Positions 13,699-26,061 of a stretch of 64,000 nucleotides of DNA are shown here, in pieces (within the stretch, counting starts at the first letter, position 1; each line of letters starts with the position of its first letter). The notes beneath the pieces were generated by a model. It did no database searches, was not told the DNA's origin, and was given only the letters and a program-made list of their open reading frames with translations. This stretch comes from Aulostomus chinensis (lineage: Eukaryota > Chordata > Actinopteri > Syngnathiformes > Aulostomidae): NCBI GenBank assembly GCA_037954235.1, contig JBBMOA010000006.1, positions 26,818,541-26,882,540 of the forward strand, read 5' to 3'. The translations under genes were made by a program, and so were the position numbers.

Positions 13699-15424
13699 TG
13701 TATATATACAACATCCAGATCTGCTACTGCAGTGATGGAGGGAAGGAAGACACAGGATGCGCGCGCACACACACGCGCACACACGCACACGCACTTTCAC
13801 ACTGTTCCTCATTCCCTGCGCTGCTTCGGCTCATTTCAGCGTGAGGAGTCCAGACCTGTGGCTTGTATGAGGTGACTGAAGTGAGATGGTGCTCGAAATT
13901 TAAATGGACCAAAAAATAATAATAATTACAAAAAAATCTAATTTCTGAAGTAACGCTGAGATTGTCTCTGCCTGTTAAAGTGTCTTAACAGCCCACATCT
14001 TGTCTGAGGGTTATTAACTTTCAGGGTTCTGCAAATATAGTCCTAATCAGTGTTCTAATCAGTGTAATTCTTAATAGCCTCATTACTCTGGCTGGATAAA
14101 TTGCTTAGGCTGATCTGCACCAGAGGAACAGACGGCTCACCAAAAACATGAGCAAGTGTCCATAATTCTCCCATAAATATTCAGCATGGAGGCGGTTTGA
14201 GGGTTCTCCAGCCCGAGACTCAGGCAGGTTTGCACAGATTAATATCTTGGATTAATCATCCACGAGTGCACATAGAGAAGGCTGCGTGTTGCCAGAGACC
14301 AAGTATTAACTTTTGTCATTATTCTAGCTTAGTTTATACCTGCTGCAGAATAGAACAGCGTTGTAATAACACATTACTGCTCATAATAGAGACAGCTGCA
14401 AGCAATTTGCATTGCCCCTGTCAGCACTTATGGTCATCACAGACTCTTAAAAAAATGAACCTTTTCAATTTGGGACTTTCCAATTCTGTCAGCATGTTGC
14501 AAGACAAGTTTTTGTGGAAGTGAGCTGCAGTCGGATCGTTTTGTTTCATCAGTGTGTGCATTAATACCCCCACATGCACAAACGTGGCTCTCTGGTCTGC
14601 TCCTCTCTTTGTGTGATGAAATGTATTATATTTCTATTAGGCAGCACATGTTGGCAAATAAAGGAATAGTGGAAATTTACCTAAAATTAATTAAATAAAA
14701 AAAAAAACAGCCAAACATTTACTGTTGTATTTTTGTGCGGTAGGGGACTGAATGATCATTTTTGCCCAAACATTCCAACAGTCACTCTTCACTATTATCT
14801 GACATTTCCTGAAAGATCTTTTCATTATCTATAAACAACAATTAAACAACAATTAAAACAGTTATTAATTGGAGTCCTAAAAGTGTGTCTGTTGTCAATG
14901 TTTATACGTATGTTCCTTTATGAACGGCGAGAGAATGAGGTCGGAACGGCGATGAAGGAGCAGCCATTATCACCATCATTGTGATGGAAATCACGTGCCA
15001 TTATGGCGACGCGACACATCTCTTGATGATGTACCATCAGCCCATCAATTAGTCTTAAAGGCCAAACAGGTGGAGAAGGAAGAGTTCTGCTACCAACCTC
15101 ATGATGCCTGCATACACATGATTTATTCCGGTATAAATCTCTCTCTCTTTAGTATTCAGGCAGGTGCCAGCGTTTCAAAGATGAAACTCGACCTTTAACA
15201 CTTGTTGGCTCAGAACAGACACCCAGAGGTGCTTTAAATGTAAACACTTGAATCAGTTTCTGCCACATTTAAACAGTCTAACAAGCCGAGCGAGGCGCCG
15301 TTTCTGTTTGTGCTGCGGTTTTATTGTGGAATTTGTTTTACTCTGGGTCAGGAAGCGTCAGAATTTCTGATATTTGAGTTATATTGTAATGGTTTGAACT
15401 AGTCGTTGTTTTTTTGTTTTTCAG
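13303..15424 (+). other. npy8r: Inferred npy8r 5' UTR intron
   Basis: This interval lies between the donor after 13302 and the acceptor at 15421-15424. It holds the CG/CA tracts and AT-rich unique DNA; no coding exon was recognised. Confidence 0.4.
13625..13693 (+). repeat. Alternating (CACG)/(CG)/(CA)n tract
   Basis: CACACGCACGCACGCGCGCG passes into about 21 CA units, then ATATACTGTATATATA. A shorter CG/CA tract follows at 13757-13794. It lies in the inferred first intron of npy8r. Confidence 0.95.
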
Positions 15425-15549
15425 GTAGACTGTGGTAAAGACTACCAAAGATTAAGAATGAAGGATATGATGAAGTAATTGCAGTAGGTGTGACATAAGC
15501 AGCCCAACTACACAGTTTGAAGCTCTAAAGCTACCCCAGGAGAGCCATC
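15425..15549 (+). other. npy8r: 5' UTR of npy8r coding exon, with upstream ORF
   Basis: The segment runs from the acceptor after 15424 to the receptor start at 15550. It contains a six-codon upstream ORF, MKDMMK, at 15458-15478. That ORF has three in-frame ATGs and ends in TAA, 71 bases before the main start. Such an ORF could lower receptor translation; this is inference. Confidence 0.6.
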
Positions 15550-16653
15550 ATGGAGCTGCAGCACAACACCAACCACAACCAAGCTCTGTGGAAAGAGATT
15601 CCGTGGGATTTCACCGAGGACTGCTCGCTGTCCGTGAGCGGCACTACGTTCCTCATCGTGGCGTACAGCACTCTGATGGCCGTGGGTCTCATTGGGAACT
15701 CCTGCTTGGTGTTTGTCATCACGCGACACAAAGAGATGCGCAATGTCACCAACATCCTCATCGCCAACCTGTCCTTCTCCGACATCCTCATGTGCATCGT
15801 CTGCCTGCCGGTCACTATAATCTACACGCTGATGGACCGCTGGATCCTGGGCGAGGCCCTTTGTAAGCTCACGCCCTTCATCCAGTGTATCTCAGTCACA
15901 GTGTCCATCTTCTCCCTCATCCTCATTGCCATGGAGCGCTACCAGCTCATCGTCCACCCCACCGGGTGGAAGCCGTCCGTTAGCCAGTCCTACCTGGCAG
16001 TGGCTGTGACTTGGATTGTAGCCTGTTTAATCTCGGTGCCTTTCCTCTCGTACAGTGTTCTCACCTTGCCTTTCCAGAACCTGAGCATCCCCCTTCCAGT
16101 CAACGACCACCTTGTTTGCATGGAGCGCTGGCCAACCATTCAAGAACGCCGAGCTTACACCACCTCCCTGCTCATCTTCCAGTACTTCCTGCCCCTCTTC
16201 CTCATCATGGTGTGCTACCTACACATCTACCAGCGCCTCAGGAGGAGGAAGGACATGGTGGAGCGTGGCCGGAACGCCACTCAAAAGAAAAACAAAGGCT
16301 CCGCAAGGATCAACGCCATGCTAATCTCCATAGTGGTAGCGTTTGCCCTCTCCTGGCTCCCTCTCAACATCTTCAACACTGTTTTCGACTGGAACCACGA
16401 AGCCATCCCGTCATGTGGCCATGACATTATCTTCTCATTCTGCCATCTCACCGCCATGGCCTCCACCTGCGTCAACCCCATCATCTATGGTTTCCTCAAC
16501 AGCAACTTCCAGAAGCAGCTCAAGTCTACCCTGCTGCGCTGTCGGTGCTGGGGGGTGACAGAGAGGTATGAAAGCGTCCCCCTCTCCACTGTCAGCACAG
16601 AGGTCACCAAGGGGTCTGTATTGAGCAATGGATCCATCAGCAACAACACTTAA
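15550..16653 (+). CDS. npy8r: Neuropeptide Y receptor, Y8 type (class A GPCR), complete single coding exon
   Basis: This is a seven-transmembrane, Gi-type receptor for the NPY/PYY peptides at the plasma membrane. The 367 residues show TM2 with D78, Cys105 and Cys190 for the TM3-ECL2 disulfide, ERY at 129-131 in place of DRY, WLP at 269-271 in TM6, and NPIIY at 309-313 in TM7. Cys331 and Cys333 may be palmitoylated. An N-glycosylation sequon lies at N177 in ECL2; none is visible in the N-terminus. The start has A at -3 and G at +4. The coding region is intronless, as in most Y1-subfamily genes, and a splice acceptor at 15421-15424 puts an intron in the 5' UTR. Assignment to Y8 (fish Yb/Yc), and not Y1 or Y4, rests on overall sequence and on linkage to fgfr1. 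I cannot decide between Y8a and Y8b. Receptor family is certain; subtype is likely. Confidence 0.93.
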   Translation: MELQHNTNHNQALWKEIPWDFTEDCSLSVSGTTFLIVAYSTLMAVGLIGNSCLVFVITRHKEMRNVTNILIANLSFSDILMCIVCLPVTIIYTLMDRWILGEALCKLTPFIQCISVTVSIFSLILIAMERYQLIVHPTGWKPSVSQSYLAVAVTWIVACLISVPFLSYSVLTLPFQNLSIPLPVNDHLVCMERWPTIQERRAYTTSLLIFQYFLPLFLIMVCYLHIYQRLRRRKDMVERGRNATQKKNKGSARINAMLISIVVAFALSWLPLNIFNTVFDWNHEAIPSCGHDIIFSFCHLTAMASTCVNPIIYGFLNSNFQKQLKSTLLRCRCWGVTERYESVPLSTVSTEVTKGSVLSNGSISNNT

Positions 16654-17556
16654 AAACAAGGCTTCTTGGTAAAAACAAAGACACTGGTGGGTTTCTCCAG
16701 CCTTCTTTGTGTCATCCTATGGAGCTTCTTTTGCTTCATTGCGTGCGAAAGCAAGGTTGACATTTACAAAGAGGTGAACGTCACAATAGCTGCAGAAGGA
16801 GGGGACTACAGACACTAACCAGCATGGCGCACAGCCTTCATGTTGTTATGAGGATTTAGATAACAAAATGGTGGTGAAAAGGTCGGTAAAGTATTTTAGG
16901 ATGGCTAAAGACATTTAATGTATAGTAGATTACTGTATAATCTAAGTTTCCTTTCAAATATCATTTTTATATAAAAACAAGCTCTTTATTTTTCAAAATT
17001 TTACCTGCTGTAATTGTGCGTGGATTGCTCGATAAATCTGGCTTGCAGGTTAGTTGGGGGGGGGGGGGTGTTCTTTTGAATTTTGCTGTTTTATGGTAAT
17101 AGTATTGATGACAATGAAATGGATTGTGAACCGTGTTGTGTTAATGATTATCGACGGAGTAGCTTATTTCACAACTGAGGGCGAGAACATTAAACGTGTC
17201 TCCGAGCGTTCATTCAGACGAGCTACTTGCATTATCATAATGTGTTTCTTATTACCTAACCATACCACAAACGATGTAATGATCTTTGACAGAGAGCCTT
17301 GGTAAGAGCTGGCACACGTTTCACGCTGGCCACCAAGGTCTGTGCTCCTGTGTGTGTGTGTGTGTGTGTGTGTGGAGGGGGACAGTTTTTCTCATGGTGT
17401 GCCATGCAACAACCATATATCAAGTGCCATAAAACAAAATGAAAGTGGCAGTAAAGGACTCTGTCCAGGCAGGGTGTCTCTGTTGTATATAACCCACTAA
17501 ATACATGTATGGCCCATAAAAGATGTGACACAGTTATAGTTTATTGTGGCGTTGGC

Positions 17557-17562
17557 AATAAA
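17557..17562 (+). terminator. npy8r: Candidate poly(A) signal of npy8r
   Basis: AATAAA about 0.9 kb after the stop codon, in AT-rich DNA, is the first canonical hexamer I found downstream. It would give a 3' UTR of about 0.9 kb, which contains a short GT microsatellite at 17349-17374. Confidence 0.45.
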
Positions 17563-17854
17563 GAGCACTGTGTAGCATAACAGATGTCTCCTGGGAAACT
17601 TGTTGTGAGTCTCTTCTGTTTGTGTTCTGAATTAAAACATTTATTAATACTCTTCCATAATATATTGACCATTTCTTTCACAGTTAGATGGCCTTTCCGA
17701 AGCTTGTATTTTTTTGTGTCAAACTTGAGGTCATTCTTGCTTTTTCAGCATGCATGTGGTAACCACAGAATTGATTTTCCGCTGTGGGCCTGTAGGTCAG
17801 TTTGTCCACATTATTTTCAGCTATTAACAGGCCTAAGAAGCTGACTGGCTTTAA

Positions 17855-18415
17855 AGAAACATGCCAACCTTTGAAGAAATGCACCTACCTAATGTCCTCC
17901 CCTGGGCCGGACAAGAGGATGGATACCCTTCTTGCATCTGTGCCTGTGTTGGAGAGCTGAGATGCACAGACACCAGCGAGCTGCTATTTAGCTTAGCACA
18001 ATAGTTGGAAGTGGATGTGTCTCACCTTCATCTCACGCTCAGCTTCCAAATCCTGAAGATCTTCTTCTGTGTCAGCCATATTGGCCATGATTAATTGTTG
18101 CAGTCGTTATCAAATGTCAACAAACATTTTGTTTTTGTCCAGCTATGTATCTGACTCTGAAATTATGTCTCACAATTTGAAATTATGATTTTACATCAAT
18201 TTTTTTACACAACCATTGTCTTATTACTGCAGGCAAATTTGTGAAGCAAAGTGTATTTGATGATGAGGTTTGTGCTGCAGTCCATCCGCTACCATTCACT
18301 GTGCTAAGCTAACAGTCAGCTGGTCTTCTATAAACGCAGATAGGAGAGAAGGGCATCAGTCTTCTTAACTGGCTTTGGGGAGGATGAGGATATTTCCTAC
18401 AAAGTTGGTGTGTTC
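17855..18415. repeat. Degraded percomorph fold-back-type repeat
   Basis: Left part: 'acaagaggatggatacc...tctgtgcctg' then 'ctatttagcttagcac'. Right part: 'gtgctaagctaacagtcagctgg...agataggag'. These are roughly inverted versions of each other, matching the two ends of the 'gctaagctaagctaacc' family. Boundaries are approximate. Confidence 0.45.
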
Positions 18416-21400
18416 CTTTCAGTCTCCAATTAAAAAAAAAGAAAAAAGAATGCTGACTGCTACCAGGAGGAATTTTGGATACCCCACCAGGGTTGATGAG
18501 TTTAAGCACTAAAAAACTGTTTGACATTTTAGCATTTAGGTGCTTTTCATGTTTAAAATTATACATTTAAACATCGGATATTTCAGAATCCTTGTCGTGT
18601 CTAAGGTCAAATCCAGTGTGCTGCCTCTGTCTGCATTATTCAGGGTGAAGACTGAGATCAAGACACATTTTAGATGCTGAATAAATCAGTGTTGATGCCT
18701 GAGATGGTAAACAGCAGGGGAGATGAGAAAAAAAAACTTGGAATTGTGTTAAATATTCATACTGAAGGAATGCATACGAATGCTCATACTTCTGTCTAAA
18801 ATAAGAATTATATCAACTGAGGCACTAGATTTTTGCTGTTGAGTTCCAGTCTGTTTTAGTGATAATTTCTCAAGGTCAAGCAGAGGATGTGTTTACTGAG
18901 AGCCGGGGCTGTTTTTTCTGGGACATGTCACACAATCTGCCAAAACGGTTTCCCAATAGTAGGTCAGCACTCAACTGAGCACTCACATGTCCTTGTTGAG
19001 ATAATTGACTGTGTGCTTCCACCGCCTTGGCCTGAGCTGACCTCTACTCAGCGTCAATCTCTCTCTCCCCCCTACCCGTCTTTCTTTGTCTCTCACCTGC
19101 CTCTTCTTTCAAAACGGCACTTGGTGAAGTAGCAGTATTCGGTGTATTTGAAACAAAAGACCCAACTCCTGACAGCCTCCTGCAGCAGTCATGCTGTTTT
19201 ATGTTGTTACAAGGGCGTCGGTACATTTTTGCATGATGAAATCTCCAGTGGAGACGAACACTTAATGAGTCCACAGGAACAGACTCTGCCAGTCAGTGGA
19301 GCAGCTCCAGAAAGATTAACTTCTCGCCTCCATGCGTTTAAAATCTGAGAGACTCTCCTATAAGCAGCCTCTCCATATCACAGGAACAACATGAACTACA
19401 TAGTTGGCTAGACGTCCTCAAGCTGTCGTTTGTAAATTTAAAATGTCTTCAGTCTGTCTGCATCACCGCTGTAAGATCAGAGCCTCGTTTATTCGGTTTT
19501 GCTGTTTTTGTTTCCTTAAATAACAGTAAGACTTTTTGGTAGAAAGTGCATTCCCTGATGTGAGAATCATTCCCATTGTGAATTCTGAAGATCAGCAGGC
19601 TGCGAAATGTTACAGCATGATGTAAATCTGTAACAGGAAACCTTTGGAAAATTATATAAGGTGTCACAATGCACATTTCCTCATAAACACAAGTTCTCCT
19701 TTGCACATGGTGTGTAGAGGATGTCAGATTCAGTAGTTGGTATCGTGTACTTCTGGCAGATGAAAAGGTCACAGGGAGTCAGGTTGTTGCTGCTGGAATC
19801 TTAATGGTGTTATACAAACTAACGTGTCTAGAAAGTAATGACAACAGGCTCGTAGCTCATCTAAGAGTTCAACCCAGCAGCTCTTTCTATCTGATGAACT
19901 GCACTGACGGTTCAAGTTCCAATCACACTCTTCCTGATTGATCAGATCTGCAGGATAATGGTGTTGCAGGCAGCATTTCCTAGTTCTGTTTATTCATCAG
20001 CTCATCTACCACAGCGGCATGAATGTTGTCAGCCCTGAGGTACACACATCCGCCTCAAGTTCCATGCCTTTAAAATGAATCAAGACGTATCCATATTACA
20101 CGGGAGGATTTCTTGGCCCTGCTGGAATTATGGATGGACTCTTGCTCTAACATTTTGGGATCTGGTCTCTGTGTCTGACCCTCCATTTTCTCTGATCAGA
20201 GGCTATGGAAGTAGACCACAGCCTGCTTTAGTTGCTTGGTTACAGCTTCCTCCTGGGTTTCAGTGGGTCTACTCCAAGCTGACTCAGAGCACCAAGCTAT
20301 TAAAGGCACTTTATTAAACAGTGACGGAGGAGTTGCCAGGAGGCTGAAGCTGTTGTACTGCACAGTCAGATGGTTGTCTTGCTTGGAGAAAAGGAAGTAA
20401 AGCAAAGTGTGACATGCAATTAAATACTGGTGGACACTAGATGACACATAACTTGCCCTCTGATTTGCATCGCTCAACAAGGCGGGATGGCCGGAAGCTC
20501 AATGTAAATAGACTACATTTATAAAGGGTTTCCTGCTGAAAGTGTTCACCCACGCAGGCATGGTGCTGTCTTGACCATCAGAGGCAACTCAGGGTTCAAT
20601 TTCTTACTCATGGACACTTCCACTCTATTCAGGAAGAAGGATGGATCGAACAGTCAACCCAGAGATTAGTGGGTACCTGCACTACCTTCTGAGCCCCGGG
20701 CAAACTTTGCAGGAAAAGCAAAAACATACTTGTTATAGCTGAAACTCCTGCCAAGGCCACAAGGTCCTCAAATCAAACCTGACATAAAACTCTCCTAAAC
20801 TGTCTGGCAATAACCCAGCTTACTAAATTTGTAGGTCATACATCAGCAAACAAAGCTGGGTACACTGAGGTGGCAGCGGAATGAACATCACAGGTAACTT
20901 CCCAGAAACTTAGCAGACCTGCAAAAAACATCAGAGGTGAACAACCCCACCCCACCAAGGACGAACTGGAATGGAATCTTACCCACTTCAGGTTTCGTGG
21001 AGAGCAGAGCTGGACCCAGTGTGGATTGCATTTACTATTCAGACCAAACAAAACATAATATGAACTGACAGATCAATTGTAGAATACAGCTTCTATGATG
21101 GTTATCACAAAAATGAAAAGAACAACTGTCAAGAGCGAATTAGTTTTCTTGCTGTCACATTATGTTAAAGGTTAACTTCAGTGTTTTCAACCTGGACCCT
21201 ATTTTCTTAACTTTCTCCTAATATTTTGTCTGTTAGTTGTCAGACAATCACAGGAGCAATTTGAGCCTGTCGGGGTGAAAACAATGCATTTTTGTGGGCA
21301 GTTGACAGCAACCAGTTGCCCCATTGATTGTATTGGTCAGGATTGGAAAAGAATGAAGTTACCTTTTAAATCTAGCTTTCTCTTGAGCTGAATAATCCAA

Positions 21401-21769
21401 GCTCGGGAGCAGAGCAGAGTATGGTTTATTTAGCATTTTATTGCACCTTAAGTGTGGCAGGGGGTTTGGGAGAACAGGGGAGGCAGAGGCTGGCTGGTCA
21501 TAACATCCATGAGGGACGGATTCCAGAGTGGATTTGTGCAGTAGGTTGAAGCAGCGAATGAAGCACAGTCGGTTACTGAACTCTGGCGAAGATGGGTTTT
21601 TATTCAGCAGTGAGACTTTCTGTCTAAATTGTCAGGCAAGGCAACAAACTAACTGGCTTTATGCAACACTCCTGAACTCCTAAGTTTAGGAAAATATTTT
21701 AGAGCTATGGACAAATTTGAATTTATAATTAAAAGATGCTTATGTAACCAGGTACTGGAAGATAATAGA
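18416..21769. other. Intergenic between npy8r and gnrh1, no gene recognised
   Basis: Short frames only, none with recognisable domains or paired splice sites. Confidence 0.5.
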
Positions 21770-22215
21770 CAGTCATTTTGGGAAATATATGTACACTTTC
21801 CTCACTAAAAGTTAGATGTGAGCAAGTAAAAAGCCTGAGACTGAGAGAAACAGCTAGCCTGGGTGACAGCACCTCTAAAACCGGCTATTCACCCTGCTAT
21901 ATCATGATTATCAAGTAGAAAACCTGACGACAACAAAAAAAAGACACTTCACCATCTGGGTTATGTGCTAGACGGTGTCACTTATACATTATGTCAGATA
22001 GCAGTTGCCAAGCAACCAGCAGAGACTCAAAGAAGTTCCTGCCAAAGAAGAAATGTCTCAGCCTATGATTTTTGAGTCGTAACTTAACTTTTTGTAGAGC
22101 CAGACATGCTGTGCGTCTCCAGGCTTGGTGCTAAGCTAAGCTAACCACTGCCCCCAGCTACAGACACTGATAATTTATAATGACTTTGATGAAATAGGAA
22201 TATGTGTTTTTTTTC
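21770..22215. repeat. Percomorph fold-back-type repeat, better preserved copy
   Basis: It starts CATTTTGGGAAATATATGTA..., continues with 'gagaaacagctagcctgg', 'gggttatgtgctagac', 'gttgccaagcaaccagcagagactc' and 'gtgctaagctaagctaacc', and ends near 'gaaataggaatatgtg'. These blocks, in this order, are the hallmark of a very common non-coding repeat in spiny-rayed fish. The internal palindrome GTTGCCAAGCAACCAGCAGAG is typical. Confidence 0.65.
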
Positions 22216-24833
22216 CTGCGATGGCCAGTTTCCAGTCATGAAACACACAATAATTTACTGTAATTAGACACCAGCTGGCCCACGTTGGCACAACTCAGAT
22301 AATGACCTGATGTTCAGTTTTATTAGCTCCCTGTGTTTCAGACTGAGCTCAGCGGGACTAATTAGATGTGACCTTGTGAACCTCACAGGTGTGGGAGTCT
22401 GAGCTCTGCAGGCTGCTCTCCAACAGGTATTTCTTGAATACGGGGGAGGCTGAAATCATTCCGTGGGCTTGTCTCCATATATTCCTTAATAATCAACCGA
22501 ATTAGTGCTGCTTTGTTTTTCCAACTTGAACACATTTAAGCCATCTTTGTCACATGATGTCCTAGATTTTTGTTTTTAGTTACTGACAACCATATCGATC
22601 TTGAGCAAATATTTTATGTCCTGCTGTGCTATTGCTTTTCACATATTTATCCCTTATCAAATCAGCTTCAATAAAAGGACAATACTTGACCCATATGGTG
22701 TCGGGTGTATCGTCAATGAAAGTAGCCGCAATCTCATCAACAAGATGAAACCTGGTGAAGTGATTTTCTGTCTTGTGTGTTTGCTGAGTAACAGACTTTG
22801 AAAAACACACTTTCCATTGAAGATAAGACTACGTTGAGCTCGTACCCCGCCCCCCCCAGGATATTAGAGGCTGCTGTGCCAGGCGGTCATGTTGCTATGA
22901 TGAATGTTCTTCAGTTCCTTATTTAGTTTGTTTAAATTCCATACACTAATAGGTAAAACACACAAAACGCTTGGTCAAATAATCTTCATGTTGCTTATCC
23001 ATCTGTAAAATAAGCAATTTTATACTCCAAGTAAGATTGTGGTGAGAGGCTGAAACAAGGCAAACAAGCCGTGAGCTCCCACAATAGCATAAATTGCCCT
23101 CAGATGGGTCGAAAAACTCCCTGAAGTCAAGTGAGTTTGATTAAATTGCTGTACTGATCCGGCTGGACGGAGAACCCTGGAGATCAACCGCTGCAATGAC
23201 CGAGAAAGTTTAAAGTTGGAACATCATGTTGTTTTCTAGTGTCATCTGGTGGTTGAGCATGAAATCACAACCGGTTCACTGCTCCCACTTCCACCAAAAT
23301 AAAAACTAAATTCCCATTAGAAAACTTGACGTCCGTGGTTTATTTTTCAACAGGCATTTTTAGTCACTCGTGCTCTCCTGCAACATAAACCTTCAACGTT
23401 CAGTAATTTTGTGTTGAACGTGTCAAGAGGTTCAAATGCGGCCCTGCGTCACGTCCAACGCCCCCAACAGGCAGGCCCCATGATGACTCACGGTTGTGAA
23501 AGAACTCATCAAAAAGCAAAATAAAGCAGAATTTACAGGGTTGTGTCACTGCTGGATGTTTTGGCCTTCAGTGCTTTTATGAGGCAGAAAACTCCAGTTT
23601 CATTCCAGAAGTGAGATCTCTTGTGCAGACATGAGTGTGACTGTTATGTTATAATGGCACATAAATAGAACATTCACAAAAATGATTCTCTGAAAAAAAC
23701 TCACACACAGACAAGAAAACGTATGAATGTAAACTATTATAAATAAAATGAAGCATTAACACAAAAAAAGAAACCTTCTCTGAGTGTAAGCTGAGGGTAT
23801 TAAGTTTTTTTTTTTTAAAGACTGGAAAGGATGGATTTGGGATGAATGATATTCCACGTTATTATGGGTCCTGTGTATTTGACAGACAATAGAGCGTGCA
23901 GGGTCCCAAACCCAGGGTCACTGTGTTCATAGAGACAAAATCTAACCTTGAGCCCTGCATGCATTAAGGGGAGATGTATAGGTTCCTCCCAGTGTCAGCT
24001 AAAGAAAGATGCTGTGTAGCAGAGAGAAGCAGAACTGCAGAGCAAAACACGCCTGTGTGTTTGAGGGATGCGTGCCTTGAGAGCATGAACAGTTTGTTCT
24101 TGTGTCAAAGTGCTGATGGAATCTTCAGGGCTAGAAGCCTCGTTCTGTAGAACAGAACATTCCGTTAAGTGTTTAGAAGAAGTTCTGCAGAAAACTCTGC
24201 AGCTTCTCTTTCATTCAAATCATGAAAAACACACCTCTCTATTCAGAGATTTCACTGCTGCTGTATCTTAAACACCTGTCATCATTAATTTCACAAGTTT
24301 AAGGGGGGGGGGGTGAAAAGGGCAATGTACAGTTCACTAGTCTTTGTTATGAATACTAATAATTGTAGTTTTTGAGCCATAAGGACAAAGTGCTTTACAC
24401 AGATAGCAAATTAAAAACACAACAACTTAAACATGACACAAATTACAAATTAAAAACACAATGAAAACAGCATATATGTGAGATTCACAAATACGTTTTG
24501 TTTTTTTTTTAGTAAGGTAAAAGCAGGTGAATTCTTTAAAGTAAACTGAAGAACAGATTGTTGCACAATGGAGTTAAATTATGTAACAAGTGAGAGTAGT
24601 TGTCAGGCAAATAGGCAAGTCTGTATAAAAGATGGGATTCAGAAACAAGTAGTGACAGCATATCGAACACAAGCAGGAAGACTGCTCCACAATGAGCCGC
24701 CGACAAATTAACGCTGTCAAGACTGCACAACGCTTTCATGCCCCGAAATACACTCGGCTTCCTGCAGCAATGAGAAATGGAGGCTGTACATAAAATGTCC
24801 TCCAGGTTGGGTCGTAGTCTTTTTTATGACGCA

Positions 24834-24879
<46 letters not shown>
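24834..24879 (+). repeat. (CA)n microsatellite
   Basis: About 22 uninterrupted CA units. Confidence 0.95.
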
Positions 24880-24880
<1 letters not shown>

Positions 24881-25353
24881 CCGTCCATGGTGTTATATCT
24901 TTAATGCGTCACCTGCAAGCAACACATTTGTGCCTTTGACTTCGATTGTGTCAGAAAGTCACCAAAAAAAACATATTTTCCCTGCTGCATTAAAGATGAG
25001 TTTTTCGTGGTCATATTCCAGTTAATTCATTGCTCATCCCTCACCATCATGAACGTACCTGCATATACATGAAAACTGATGGGGCATTTAAATTCTCTCT
25101 GACTTCAGGGGGTCTAGATTTTCTAACTAATCAGTTGCTGTGACACACGTTCATAATGAAGGCCGCGTGACGCTGTAGTAGCGCCGCGAGTAATTGAGCT
25201 CCACAGGCTGCTCTTGTATAAAAATGAAAGATTCAAAAGTTAAATGTCATAATAATTGACATCTTAATCAACTAGAAAGTCTATCTGCATGTTCAAGTTT
25301 TATGTTCTTCACATTTCAATTCAGCGGTTTTCTGTTTCTTAAGCAAGATGAGC

Positions 25354-25356
<3 letters not shown>

Positions 25357-25412
<56 letters not shown>
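25357..25412 (+). repeat. (CA)n microsatellite
   Basis: About 28 uninterrupted CA units, roughly 100 bases beyond the gnrh1 poly(A) signal. Confidence 0.95.
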
Positions 25413-25414
<2 letters not shown>

Positions 25415-25511
25415 CAGCCCAAACACACTCATGTGTCCTAGGGAGATCTTATGTTTCTGGTTTGGATAAAAATCAGCAAATTACAAAGAAAGCAGATGTT
25501 TCATGTGATCA

Positions 25512-25517
25512 TTTATT
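25512..25517 (-). terminator. gnrh1: gnrh1 poly(A) signal
   Basis: AATAAA on the minus strand, 18 bases after the gnrh1 stop codon, gives a very short 3' UTR. GnRH mRNAs typically have short 3' UTRs. Confidence 0.65.
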
Positions 25518-25535
25518 TGTACAATCAAATGATTG

Positions 25536-26011
25536 TCATTTTTTATTGATCCTGCACCCTGCGTCTGTAACGCTGCCCTGAAAGAGAACAAGAGTGTTAG
25601 TGTCAAAACATCGAGGAGTCTTGGCATTATAAAATGAAAAATGAATAATGAACTTACTTTCATTGATGGTTTATTAACAATTAGTTAACCATTAACTTAA
25701 GTGTGTAGTGATGATTTACTAATGTTAACTAGGGTTAGGTGGATGGGGGGGTTACACGTTCCCCACTTTAAGATAAGGGTCACGCAATCTTACATGTAAG
25801 TAAGTATTAATTAACCATTATTAATGTACTCTTACTGTAAAGTGTTACTGATGAGTTTTGGAATGCACCTGTATTCTGAACTTTATGGTAAAATGGGCCA
25901 GATAGTTGAAAATGTTTTAAAAAAATAATAATAATAAGACAAAATATGAGAATCCCTCATTCAAACTAGTCACCAAGTTTGAAGCAGAGTAGATGAGCTG
26001 TTGTGGAGAAA

Positions 26012-26061
<50 letters not shown>

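Larger units (their letters stand above)
22216..25511. other. Intergenic downstream of gnrh1, no gene recognised
   Basis: Contains CA repeats at 24834-24879 and 25357-25412 and a short G run near 24304. Frames are short and unrecognised. Confidence 0.5.

Noticed and set aside
15508..16659. Several overlapping frames on the opposite strand and in other frames of the NPY receptor exon
   Set aside because: They are shadows of the GC-rich receptor coding sequence; only the 367-codon frame has the seven-helix pattern and motifs.
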